From Microvelia longipes (lineage: Eukaryota > Arthropoda > Insecta > Hemiptera > Veliidae): a DNA stretch of 64,000 bases. Location: NCBI GenBank assembly GCA_018340805.1, contig JACMZG010001870.1:45215394-45279393 (forward strand). Direction: 5' to 3'. This document shows positions 1-10,533 of the stretch, one piece after another (positions within the stretch are counted from its first letter, which is position 1; each line of letters begins with the position of its first letter). The position numbers and the translations under genes were made by a program. The notes beneath the pieces are model-generated. The model did no database searches. It was not told where the DNA came from and worked only from the letters and a program-made list of their open reading frames with translations.

Positions 1-1860
1 TTATATTATTATGTAACAGCCTTTAAATAATTTTAATACAAATACACCCTAAATGTGTCATTTCTATCATCATTTCTATTTATATTGTATAATTTGTAAA
101 TCAAAAACCCCTTGGGCTAAATTTATCCAATTTCAACTCTAGCTGATTATAAATTTTGAAAAAATCTCTTTGATAAACCCCTCATTTCTTGCCCCATAAA
201 AAAGATCACAAAAATCAAATCCAACTTGAATACGTAATATGGGAGCGTAACATTCAAAAGGGGCATTTTTAAATTAAATTAATGACTTGTTCTTTGTTTT
301 TTGGTGGTCCTGACATAATGACCCTCTCCCTTTAGAAGGGCAGAGCAACGCTCCCTATAAAAGAGAACGGACTTATCCAGTCTATTATAGTATTCTCATT
401 AATGACAATTTAGGGTTTAACAGAATTTTTTTATCGAAATCACCAAAGAAATGTTCCAATATTTTTTTAATGTTTTTGAAATATTTTTTGCAACACTGGA
501 GGCGGTTTATTGTCATTTAAGTAAAGCAATAAATAACATTTAAAATAAACGCACAACAGAAGCAGGATTCATTTTGAAATATTTCTGAAAAAAATACAAA
601 AATTAAAATAAATATCTCTAGATCAGGCAGCGGAGGTTCACAGCTCGAGATAAGCTTTCAGTTTTTTGAATAGAATGATTCATTATGTCTGTTTAGGTTA
701 GGTTAAGTTTTAATATATAAACTGTTCATAAATATGGTCAATAATCCTAAAATAAACAAAATATGCATAATATAAAGACAAAGCATTTTCACTTTACATC
801 GTTTGAATTTTAATATCTTAATATTTTTGTATTCTACCGAAAAAACATAAAAATGAAAATAAATATAACTCTTTCAAAAAGTTTCTTTTTAAATATTTTA
901 AGAAATAATTAAACAAAATAAAAAGTATATCATTAGAGGTAAAAAATAAGAAGTGTTAAAGAAATTATATGAAAAAATTTTAAAAGAGAGAAAATATAAA
1001 AATTCAAGATACTAGAAAGAACTGGAGAAAAAGAAATATCAAAAGGCTAAGTGGGGTCAAAGTAAATTAGTTAACCGAGTATTTGGAGTTAGTATGTGTT
1101 TGGAAGTATGAAGGTGTTTGTGTGTGTGTGGGTTTGACAGTGTTAAAGGTTTATATGTTTTTAAAAGGCTACCGTATGGTCTTAAAAAGAACCCAACTAA
1201 CTTCCAACTCGTTATACATTAAAGACGAGAAGCTTTATAAGATTACCAGCTGAAATGTTTTTAAAAGAAGTGATTTAAAACGATATGTTTTTCTTTTAGA
1301 ATTTAGTAATATTTAAGTTATAAATAAAAGTAAATAAAAATATAAAGACGTTTAAAGAAATAAAATAATAAATAAAAAGTAAATTAAGAAAAAATTGAAG
1401 AAAATAAAAAGACTGTCAAATTACTAACTCTCGAGAAATATAAAAATTAAAAGGTATGTTAGACTTCAGCTAATTTCAAAGAGAAAAAAGATATTTTTCT
1501 AATTTTTTGTTGAACCGGAAATATTTCCATTTCCGTGGATATTATAACTTTTAAGCGGAGGAGCTTTAATATTCTCTTATTAACTTTTAATACATAACAT
1601 ATGTTTACAGGGTAAAATAATGTATAACACAATAAAAAAATAAAGATAATTATATTTAGCGGTACTAATCAAGTAAGAAGGAGAAGCGGTACTTACAAAG
1701 TCAGGAACTTAGCCAAGAAATTTCTTAAGTAAAAATATTTAAATCCATAAAACTAAAATGTCTCTACTCTAATTACATATCATGCATTTAATGTAAACAA
1801 ATAAAATATTTTTATTCCACGCATATTAACTTCATTAATATAATGCGCTTAGTTTAACTC
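1..1860. other. AT-rich stretch, no gene seen
   Basis: No coding frame, RNA gene or repeat with a recognisable boundary was found here. The sequence is AT-rich with a short TG-rich patch near 1115-1135. If the homeobox gene to the right runs further on the minus strand, this may be its intron, but the expected recognition-helix exon was not found here. Confidence 0.6.
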
Positions 1861-1867
1861 TGTTTAT

Positions 1868-2012
1868 TTATAATTTGCATTTCACTTTATTTATACATAA
1901 ATAAATACTTCACATATTTACTTTATTATACTTCACTTATTTATTTATATATATACATAAATAAATACTTTAAATATTTACTTTATTATTTTTCACTTAT
2001 TTATGTATATAT
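1868..2012. repeat. Short tandem repeat, about 64-bp unit
   Basis: Two to two-and-a-half copies of a unit containing TACATAAATAAATACTT and TATTTACTTTATTAT follow one another. The copies differ by a few bases. There is no coding content. Confidence 0.6.
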
Positions 2013-2690
2013 TTTTCCCCCATCAAATTCAATTGCTTTTTAAATGGGATTAATTTATTAATCTTATTCGATATTTTTAGCAATTTTACTATGAGAAGCC
2101 ATCGATATGGGGGATAATGATGGGAAAAGAGGAGGTGGATTCTCAGATATTCACTTATTAAGCACACGCAGCATTCTAAATCCACAGATAATATTAAGCA
2201 TGTTAGTTATATACGGTTCAAAACACAGAAAGAACCAAACGAAATCCAGTCGCATCCGCTTGAGCAAGTAAAACGGATTTAGTATACTCTCCTGTTACGC
2301 TGTATGTACCTTGAAATATTAGCTTATATCCTGGCAATATGCCATTAAAAAACTACTAACACATCATTCGCCACAAGACAACAACACTGATGTCGCTTTG
2401 CAGCCGCAAGTGCGCAAGAGACTTTCTTACAATTACGTTTGTTTAAGCTAAGTGATAAATAAGATCTATAAAAAAAATAAAATATTATTAAAGAATAATA
2501 ACTGAAAAAAAGTATGGTCGGACGACAATTTACAACATAAAAACTTTTGAAGTAGTAATCAAGAAGGCAGCAGTTTCAAAACTCCTTTAACATTAACGAA
2601 TTTTCAACAAAAAAATGAGCTTATGAGATTGGGGTCATTGGAGGGGGAGTAAGGGGAGGTATGGGGGGTCTCCCTAGACTATATAATATA
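2013..2690. other. Intergenic or intronic, no gene seen
   Basis: No coding feature is supported. A G-rich patch lies at about 2636-2672, just before the RepC repeat copy. Confidence 0.5.
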
Positions 2691-3075
2691 TATATATCTA
2701 CGTAAATATGAACGAGATTTTTTTGTTTGACGTTTCTATGAGACACGATAACAACTTTGGAACGCTTTATGGGATCGAAATAAAACTTGATACAAAATCA
2801 ACCTTTTTAATGTCCCGAACCTTATTGTTTATGAAATTTTTGTGACGGCATAAACAAAAAAATGATTTGATTGACATAATGTAATCAAATCAAGTTTTTT
2901 TTTACTAATTCATATGAAAATTCGTTTATATCGTTGCAGTTTGCCACTTATATAAACTAGTAATATGAAGAACTGATAAAGTACAACAACCATGTGGCCG
3001 CTAAGCGTCCTCTAGCGCAGACGCTGTGCAGCGTCAAAGAGACCGAAGGCCTTTTCTTTTACAATAGCTTGTACA
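2691..3075 (+). repeat. RepC interspersed repeat, copy 1
   Basis: This segment shares the block CCACTTATATAAACTAGTAA, followed by CTGATAAAGTACAACAACC, with copies at 47680..48130 and 56815..57005. In all three the shared block is followed by GC-rich hairpins and a T-rich end. In this copy the hairpin is GACGCTG/CAGCGTC, and the terminal AGACCGAAGGCCTTTTCTTTT is partly decayed. The class is unknown. The structured 3' end and T run could suit a Pol III transcript, but no A or B box was found. Confidence 0.6.
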
Positions 3076-3080
3076 AAACT

Positions 3081-3645
3081 ATGGTCACCCTGGAAAAGGA
3101 GTCACCAATACACAGAATGAATGGACTTTACACTTCCGAGTTTATTTAGTCATGGGATCAATCCCAACACGGGCCTCTGGGATTTTTATGAGAGGGATAA
3201 AAATTCTGCGTACTACGTCCTTCAGAAGGGACGTAAAGCCGATGGTCTCGAGCCTGTGCGTTGTCAGGTACTCGTTAAAGATCCATTACCCTAAATGAAA
3301 CAGGGTATAGGCAAAATTTAGGACCCTCATAGTAGATTCATTATAATACTATTAGTGTGTCTGCCTTCTAGATTAAAGTGTATGGAGGTTTGGTTTAACA
3401 GTGAGAGCACGTGCTGTTCCAAGTTTTCACTAGACTATAAGAGTCAGTGAAAATATGTATAATTTCTTAAAAAAGCATGAGAGGAACCACCAGAAATTCA
3501 CGGCTCTTCTGTCTAGATTAGATGAAATATACCTACTCGTGAAATTAAAAGGAGTAGAACACTATCTTAGGGAGCCGGCAAAAAGGGCCTACAACGTGGC
3601 CTACTTGCCTGGTAGTTACTACTACTACTATGGTCACCCTTGTAT
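3081..3645 (+). repeat. tRNA-derived SINE, family A, copy 1
   Basis: The copy shares about 550 bp with 18991..19508 and the minus-strand copy 23885..24455. Its B-box region reads TGGGATCAATCCCAACACGG, a decayed tRNA T-arm. The A-box region is rearranged in this copy. The body has the motifs CGGGCCTCTGGGATTTTTAT and GTCAGGTACTCGTTAAAGAT, and the tail is a short ACT-type repeat. An 81-codon frame at 3455 is part of the SINE body and is not a gene. Confidence 0.75.
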
Positions 3646-3700
3646 AATCAATACTGTACTATACTTTAGACAGTCATATACAAAGCTCAGTTTATGCTAA

Positions 3701-4551
3701 TCTAAAAATTTGTTGCATTTCCTTTGGAAAATCCATGTTAATTAACAGACAAATAAAAATTCTACTGTTCCGACCGTATGAAGCATAAACCGAAAATCTT
3801 AACAACATAAGGGTTGGTGCGCAAGAATGCAAGCACAAGAAAGAAAATTCGCTCGGCTTGCGGACCACTGCCCCAGACATTCATTTAAACTAGTTCTGTT
3901 TTAGCTAAGCATAACATTAAATAAAATATATAAAAAATATTAAAACAAATAAATTAATAATTTGCAATATTAATCTTGTTATAAGCGGAACTTCAAAAAA
4001 CAGGAACTTAACCAAAGAATTTTATAGTATTTTTGTATCATAGTTTATAGTTATTTTTAATTTATTGTTAGTTTGTTTTTTTATTGTTTGGTTATTATTA
4101 CGAATATCTGGTTTATTATTTTTTTAATATTAGTTTTGATTTTGTTGAGTAAAAATGCGGGTTATAAATTTATTTAAATAATAAAATACAGTAATTAATA
4201 TTTTAAAGTTGTCAAATTAAATTGATGTTATTTTATTTTAGCTATTTTTTTTTTTATTTTTGAGCCTGCTCTCAGCTGATGACGCTTGTCTGAGTTTATT
4301 TACGCAGTTAGTACAAAGAGTTTCCCTACTTCGTTTATATATTACTTTACTGTAAAGAGTTATATGTTAAACTCGTCTTATACTGTTCACATAACCTATG
4401 TTTTCCGCCTTTTACTATAACCTTGCTAGGGAAGGTAAGTTTCCTCTTATTTCTCTTTCTTATAGAACGTTCATGGGGTCTGTAAAGTTCGAAAACATAA
4501 AGTCAATAAGCAAAACTTAAAATATAACAATGAATAAGCAAAAGCAATTAC
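3701..4551. other. Probable intron 3' of homeobox exon, nothing else seen
   Basis: The segment lies downstream, on the minus strand, of the homeobox exon and starts at its splice donor. It is AT-rich. No exon encoding the expected third helix (containing WFQNRR) was seen on the minus strand here. Confidence 0.5.
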
Positions 4552-4778
4552 CTGAGTTTCGGTGACTGATAACAATTTGGCCATTTCAGCTCTCTCAGAC
4601 GAAGACAGGTATTTCTTCATTTCAAATTGTCTTTCTAATTCAAATATCTGCCTACCAGTGAATGTCGTTCTGGCTTTCTTTCGTTTTCTTTCGCCATCCG
4701 AGGAATTATCACTTTCGGCTGATAGGGGTATCGAGTCTTTTCGACAGCGTTTCTTTGACGATTGATTTTCAACATTTC
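4552..4778 (-). CDS. Homeobox exon, NK-type (NK7.1-like) homeodomain protein, partial
   Basis: This exon encodes 75 complete codons plus two leading bases. Read on the minus strand, it starts after a polypyrimidine tract ending in CAG and ends at CAG followed by GTAATT, a good acceptor and donor. The frame is fully open. A Ser/Lys-rich lead-in precedes homeodomain residues 1-44. These include [16 protein letters not shown], then [16 protein letters not shown] and VTETQ, with R5, F8, L16, F20, Y25, L26, R31, A35 and Q44 as in the family. The cut between residues 44 and 45 is a classic homeobox intron position. Helix 3, which reads DNA bases, must lie on the next exon; it was not found in the window. 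The residues best match NK7.1 as I recall it; another NK-class gene is possible. The protein would be a nuclear transcription factor. Upstream and downstream exons are probably outside. Confidence 0.88.
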
Positions 4779-4824
4779 CTGAAAAAAAGGAAGGAATTGA
4801 AGTTTAATACGAAAACGAAATAGA

Positions 4825-5060
4825 GTCCTGGTGATATAATGGTTAGCAGGCAAGCCTTCCAACTAATCAATCAGGATTTGATCCTGACCGGGATCACTCG
4901 GCTTTTTTTAAGAGGGGTAGAAATCCTTACATGCACGTCCTTCGAAAGGTAGATAAATCCGGTGGTTTCGAGCCTGATCGATGTTTTGTGCCTCTTAAAC
5001 TCGTACAAAATCCCTGATTCTAAATAACAGGGCTTAGAGTCATTAAGCAGAAAAATAAGT
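4825..5060 (+). repeat. tRNA-derived SINE, family B
   Basis: The head reads TCCTGGTGATATAATGGTTA, like the 5' half of an Asp/Glu-type tRNA (A box), and 36 bases on comes GGATTTGATCC (B box). The body continues with motifs partly shared with family A, such as a decayed GTCCTTCGAAAGG and a region resembling GGTGGTTTCGAGCCTG. The lack of an intact acceptor stem and the extra body argue against a functional tRNA gene. Confidence 0.65.
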
Positions 5061-5392
5061 TCTATTAAATGAATTAAGCAAACAAAAGGTCCAACGACAT
5101 GGCCTACTTGCTAGGTGCTTTCGAAAGGAGTTCTATCGCCTCTCATTGGAGGGCTTGTACCACCAGTATAGACGAAACGTATACCAATAAAGTAAATATG
5201 AGTAGAAATCAAGACATAAACATTGATTTAAGTTAGCTTCGAAGAGATGAAGATCTGCTATGTATTTCATTAAACTTCCTATAATCAATACTTTTTAGCG
5301 AATTTTCATCAAAAAATTAAGTTTATGAGCTTGTTTACATGACAGAAGTAAATAGGGGGATGTATTTAGATTAGCACTTGATTCCAACATAT
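5061..5392. other. Repeat debris with GACGAAACGTATACC motif
   Basis: No gene is present. At 5168-5190 the sequence GACGAAACGTATACC is followed by AATAAAG. It resembles the GAAACGTA end of the hammerhead-like motif at 9210..9231, but it lacks the CTGATGA half. Confidence 0.35.
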
Positions 5393-5595
<203 letters not shown>

Positions 5596-5984
5596 TTTTT
5601 TTCCTCTGGTAGTCATCCTACTAGAGGCCGTTTATTTGCAGCATGTCCCACAATTATATTACATGCTAATCAAAATATAATCGTATATAAATATGTGTGT
5701 GTGTGTGTTTAAAAGTTTAAATATATATATACAACTATCTACTGACCCTTCAGGTATACAATGCAGGTCAACGACATACAGTTATGAGTAGAATAAATTT
5801 GAAAAGTCATTAGCAGGAAAGAATTTGAGTTTTCTTTCTTTGGAAAATATCTGCAGAAGAAGACATTGGATTTCTTTTGTAAGAAGATAGCAATTGATGT
5901 AACAGCCTTGTTATAAGACTCGAAATCTAATACATTTCTAACAAAAAGAGTTTTTCAAGCAGATATTGATTTAGTATTATTTTG
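5596..5984. other. No gene seen
   Basis: Apart from a short GT run near 5693-5707, nothing is recognisable. Confidence 0.5.
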
Positions 5985-6232
5985 ATTTTTTTTTTCATTT
6001 TTCCTCATTTATACCGTAGGTAGATAGGGAAATTATTTTGTTAGTAAAAACATCCTAAACCTGGACCTAAGCTATATGTTTTAGGTGTTTTTAAGAACTC
6101 GTAACTAGTTTTTACAAAGTTGTCAGTCTGTATGTATGTGTGGGTAGAGAGTTGCAACTTGGTACAAAAATCAATCTTTTGGTCCAGTTGTCATATACGG
6201 AATTTTTTATGACGTCATGAACCCGCAATAAT
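5985..6232 (+). repeat. RepA interspersed repeat, copy a (5' part)
   Basis: The copy contains the RepA left end (TTTTTCCTCATTTATACCGT), the TTTTTACAAAGTTGTC segment, TTGGTACAAAAATCAATC, and GACGTCATGAACCCGCAATA. Related segments occur in the same order at 7417..8355 and, inverted, at 36240..36980, 49800..50415, 54660..56040 and 59200..59520. No coding capacity was found, so it is likely a non-autonomous element of unknown class. Confidence 0.7.
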
Positions 6233-6234
6233 GA

Positions 6235-7262
6235 TGATTTGCTACGCAGTTCTACTAGACGTTGTAGCGAGCCATTTGGTTAACACTTATATTATATTAG
6301 TTTTTCAGCTCGCAGTGAGATACGGATATAGTTATAAGATTCCAGTCCCCCCACCTCGTCAACCACAAGTCCTTTCTATTCTACCCCTTCACATTTTACA
6401 GTTCTTCCCTTATTCTACCTCGCAAAGGGACTTGTCTTTTAATTATCATCTTTATTGATTAATATATTGATATTTATCAATTGATCATCGTGTTTGTCTA
6501 CTTCTCCGATTTATACGTATTACGTATTTTTTGTATCTTTATGTATATAGTTAATAAATTTAAAGTAATTTAATTGTATAAAACTGAAATCAATTGTTGT
6601 ATTCTCTCTGTATATGATTGTATTTTATTTTAAATTATACATTACTTTATATTACATTTTGGTCCGATTTCTAATGACTTCTATCTTATATTTTAATTAT
6701 TTTACTTTGAATAAATGAATGAAGAGACAACTTGATGTCTGATGACTTCTATCTCTATTATTTTACTTTGATTCAGTAAAAGAAATGTCTTGTTGTTGTG
6801 TCCTCATTTTTGTAGTTGTCTATGAGTTTCTCAGTTATTATCTGCATAAGAAAGTTTAAACGCGAATTTATTTTTTCTCCTTGGTTAGGCTTTTGAATTG
6901 TGTTATTTATTTTTTTAAATGTTTTAAACAAAAAAATCTTCTTTTTTGCAGCAATTATAAAACTACATAATTAGTGAATAATAGCAAAATCAAAATATTT
7001 TGGAAAAAGTAAGTGTAGGTTGTTAAGTATTTTCAAAACACTAATTTGATGTTTGATTGACGGTGATATTGATATTATTATGATATGATATTATAGCGTA
7101 TAGAGACGAGCCCCTCTCGATTATTGGTTGCTGGAGACTCGAGAATATTACTCCCCACCTCTCTCACTAGCTATACTCAAATACCTACCTACACTGATTA
7201 TACATACTAGAAGTGTTAACCAAATGGCTCGCTGTAACGTCTAGTCGCAGTTCTTGCTTTCA
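6235..7262. mobile_element. Possible 1-kb element bounded by about 45-bp inverted repeats
   Basis: The left arm (6245-6295) contains TAGCGAGCCATTTGGTTAAC, and the right arm (about 7205-7255) contains its reverse complement with a few mismatches. The arms also share CTAGACGTT on the outer side. The interior is AT-rich without an open frame. No target duplication was identified, so it could be a TIR element or two inverted copies of a short repeat. Confidence 0.4.
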
Positions 7263-7416
7263 TACGACTTGATTTTTGCGCCGAGTTTCATTAAAATTGG
7301 ATCATCCATTTGAGCTGTTGTATGTTAGCATATGCACACAGACACAATAATTTAAAATTTCTTTGGATCTGTTGATGCTGAAAAGAGGACGTTGATGAAC
7401 AAAGTAGGTGTAATGT

Positions 7417-8355
7417 TTTTACTTTCTCTCATTCACACCGTATATAGGGAAAGTATTCTGTTTACAAAAAAAAATCTAAAACCGGGATCCAAACAGGTGA
7501 TTTCAAGGCCTCCTAAGAGGTTTTTACAAAGTTGTCTGTCTGTGTGAGTGTGTGTATCTGTTATCATAGTAGCTCCCACCGTATTTATGCTAGTGAGTTG
7601 AAACTTTGTACAAAAATCAATCTACAGGTGTAGTAGTGCTATCCGGAAAAAAACAATTTGGGACGTCATTAACCCGCAATAATGACGCAGAAAAAATGTC
7701 AAAACATATTTAAACGTATTTACTATCTTAGGACAAGCAAAGCGAGTAAAGACTTTTGTAGCATAAATTGGGTAATTTTTATACTCTAAGACGAGCAAAG
7801 CGAGTCAGAAGACTTTTGTAGCATAAATTGGGTAATTTTTATACTCTAAGGACGAGCAAAGCGAGTCAGAAGACTTTTGTAGCATAAATTGGGTAATTTT
7901 TATACTCTAAGGACGAACAAAGTGAGTCTTTTGTAGCATAAATTGGGTAATTTTTATACTCTAAGGACGAGCAAAGCGAGTCAGAAGACTTTTGTAGCAT
8001 AAATTGGGTAATTTTTATACTCTAAGGACGAACAAAGTGAGTCAGAAGACTTTTGTAGCATAAATTGGGTAATTTTTATACTCTAAGGACGAGCAAAGCG
8101 AGTCAGAAGACTTTTGTAGCATAAATTGGGTAATTTTTATACTAAGGACGAGCAAAGTGAGTCAGAAGACTTTTGTAGCATAAATTGGGTAATTTTTATA
8201 CTCTAACGACGAGCAAAGCGAGTCAAAGACTTTGTAGCAAAATTGGGTAATTTTTATACTCGACGAGCAAAGCGAGTCCGAAGTAGGGAGGATGAGCGTA
8301 ACGAATCCGATGTGATGAGGAAAAATTCCGAGGTACCTCCGTACCCGATTTTTTT
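7417..8355 (+). repeat. RepA interspersed repeat, copy b (near full length)
   Basis: This is the most complete plus-strand copy. It starts at the TTTCTCTCATTCACACCGTA-like left end and continues through TTTTTACAAAGTTGTCTGTC and GACGTCATTAACCCGCAATA. It then enters an expanded array containing GACGAGCAAAGCGAGTC, and ends with GGATGAGCGTAACGAATCCG and GTACCTCCGTACCCGATTTT. The ends share an imperfect inverted TTTTTCCTCAT...CG. The array makes this copy longer than copy c, which has only single units. Confidence 0.7.
7731..8280 (+). repeat. 61-bp minisatellite inside RepA copy b, about 9 units
   Basis: Each unit reads GACGAGCAAAGCGAGTC, then AGAAGACTTTTGTAGCATAA, then ATTGGGTAATTTTTATACTC. Units are nearly identical, with small indels, so the expansion looks recent. 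The reverse-strand frame at 8162..8365 is repeat translation only. Confidence 0.9.
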
Positions 8356-9020
8356 TGTAATGCAATGCTTCTTCTTCTTACAGGAAGTAGAGTAGCAAAA
8401 TTATGATATTTTACCTAGCATAAGTGGACCATTTTCGACATTCTAGGACTCGGCCTTTATTTTGGAGAATAGAAAATGTCTTACCCAGTATAAAAAACTC
8501 TAAAAGAGATCATTCTCTTTAATAGGCAAAACGATAGGCATTATAATGAATCTAGGAAATCTTTTTAACGATGATTTAATAGTCTTAAAAGAAATACCAC
8601 TCAACTAAGGCTAAACTATCATTCATAACACACAGTCTTTAGCAGCTTCAGACACTATGGGTGAAGTAAGACAAACGCTACATATTGAACCAGTAAACTC
8701 AAAATTAATTATCACCGAGCTGGGTACATATCGAATGGGTTTGCAATTTGTATCAATATCAAACAATTAATCGGTTGGCGTATATAATTTCCATGACTGC
8801 AAGGCCTAAACATTGAAATTGAGCTGGACCACTTGGTCGCGTCAGTAAGATGTTATTATAGAAAACACATAATACGAAGCTAATGGATGCTGTGTTTAAG
8901 TTTCTTAGTTTATTTGACATCATTAAACAGATGTATTTTTATAACGCCTACATCAATATTGTAACAGTACATCACTCTAGAAGATTATCTCTGATAGAAG
9001 AGTACATTATGTTTCATATT
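8356..9020. other. No gene seen
   Basis: AT-rich sequence without a supported frame or known repeat. Confidence 0.5.
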
Positions 9021-9068
9021 TATCCACTGATCATTAGAACTAGTCTACTAGAATAAAGAAAAATACAT

Positions 9069-9334
9069 CACAATATAATTGTGCGAGAGACACCTAGGAA
9101 ATATAAAAGCAATGCTACATCTGGGAACTGTTCTATCATTCGACATTCGTCATCATTGATGGCTCGACATAATGTCATGTCCCACTCTGTTTCAGGCTCT
9201 GTCGACGCCCTGATGCGTTAGACGAAACGTAGCATTGCTTTTTGCTTGTTACATTTCCTAGGTGTCTCTCGCACACTTATACTGTGTTAGCTATTCATGT
9301 TTTGCAAAACACAGTAGTATCAAATGATATAAGA
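9069..9334 (+). mobile_element. Foldback-like repeat F2, copy 1
   Basis: The core 9069..9286 has inverted ends of about 50-60 bp with small indels. The left arm carries GTGCGAGAGACACCTAGGAA and the right arm its complement, both continuing into GCAATGCTAC/GTAGCATTGC. Between the arms lie CTGGGAACTGTTCTATCATT and a second inverted motif, CGTCATCATTGATG. Downstream, 9287..9334 (ATTCATGTTTTGCAAAACA...) matches one arm of the palindrome at 58560..58662. The element interrupts a 97-bp tandem array. Confidence 0.65.
9210..9231 (+). ncRNA. Hammerhead-ribozyme-like core (partial)
   Basis: CTGATGC, GTTAGAC and GAAACGTA follow each other: a CUGAUG box, a tiny stem-II candidate (GU/AC, loop UAG), then GAAAC-GU-A. 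The last resembles the minimal stem III and NUH cleavage triplet of retroelement hammerheads. The usual A after CUGAUG is C here, and no complementary stem-I strand lies next to it. It is a relic or look-alike rather than a proven ribozyme. Confidence 0.35.
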
Positions 9335-9655
9335 ATACATCAGCTTAATAAATAATTATTTTTGCTACGATAAAAATTCCCGCTTGAACACAATGTCTAC
9401 TAGAACTACTAGTCTACTAGAATAAAGAAGAATACATCAGCTTAATAAATAATTTTTTTGCTACGATAATAATACCCGCTGGAACACAATGTCTACTAGA
9501 ACTACTAATCTACTAGAATAAAGAAGAATACATCAGCTTAATAAATAATTATTTTTGCTACGATAATAATACCCGCTTGAACACTATGTCTACTATAACT
9601 ACTAGTCTACTAGAATAAAGAAGATACATCAGCTTAATAAATAATTGTGTTAGCT
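9330..9655 (+). repeat. 97-bp tandem array, about 3.5 units
   Basis: Units contain AATACATCAGCTTAATAAAT, then TTTTTGCTACGATAATAATA, and CTACTAGTCTACTAGAATAA. A further partial unit lies at about 9025-9068, on the other side of the F2 insertion. Confidence 0.9.
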
Positions 9656-9828
9656 AAGACGGAAAATCTTGCTTGTACACAATTAATTTGGCAAATGGAG
9701 GAGCCCAAAAGTTTATCAACAGTTCAGCTATCAAGTCTATCTATATTCGACAACACCGTTAAGAAGTAAACTATCTAAAGAAGAATGATCAAGAAGATTA
9801 AGAAACCGCAAAAGCTAATGTCTTTAAA

Positions 9829-10533
9829 CATAGAAATATATTATTAGAGGGTGGACACTCTATCTTAATACATTGAGAGAATTGAAACATCTTATGGGGG
9901 TTCTCAGGGGCTCTAGGTAACCTCATTGCAATCTTTTCCACGAGTGCATAGAGATATATGACTAGAGAGGTCATACCTTATCTAAAAACATCAAGAGGCT
10001 TGAAACATCTTTCATGGGCTCTCTCTATTTAAAGAGAATAAAAGATTATAATAGATCAATAACTGTCCGCTTTCTGCACGTTGTTTGTGATTATTTGCAA
10101 TATAAACGATCTTTTTTATAAGTTGCTATCAATTTGTACTGTCTATTTGATTGTATTAAAAATCAAAGTTATAGAGATTACATTTGGTCTTTTAAAACAC
10201 AACCAATAGGGCCTGGCTTCACTAGTAATTTTATCGCTAAGTTTTCAAACAAATTTATTCTTCTTCGATTCTCCTTTGAGGTAAATAGGTTCAGTGAAGG
10301 AGTGTTAAATACACGTCAAGTTAATAATTTTCAAAGCGGAAGATACAAAAGCTTACAAATATAAGATGAAAATATTTAAATATAGATGATAACCGACTCT
10401 GTGCACTAAATTGGACGGTTGACAGGTAAAAGTATCAAAGTTGTGTCATCAGCATATTTTACCCCAACAAGGTTTTACTTCTTCCTAAGTTTTTTTGTTA
10501 CTTTCTACCCTTCATTAGTAACAACTTCCCATG
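9829..10533 (+). mobile_element. hAT-type MITE, old composite copy
   Basis: The left end CATAGAAATATATTATTAGA at 9829 matches the ends of the intact copies at 23530 and 48518, as does the following TTCTCAGGGGCTCT. A second left end (CATAGAGATATATGACTAGA) starts at 9947. A decayed right end (TTCATTAGTAACAACTTCCC) lies near 10533. No 8-bp target duplication survives, so the copy looks old or composite. The 76-codon frame at 10134 lies inside it and is not supported as a gene. Confidence 0.5.

Noticed and set aside
1..4550. Helix-3 exon of the homeobox gene
   Set aside because: No minus-strand sequence resembling WFQNRR coding was found by eye; it probably lies beyond the left edge.
4825..4900. 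A tRNA gene (Asp/Glu type)
   Set aside because: The A and B boxes are present but the acceptor stem does not pair, and a SINE body follows.
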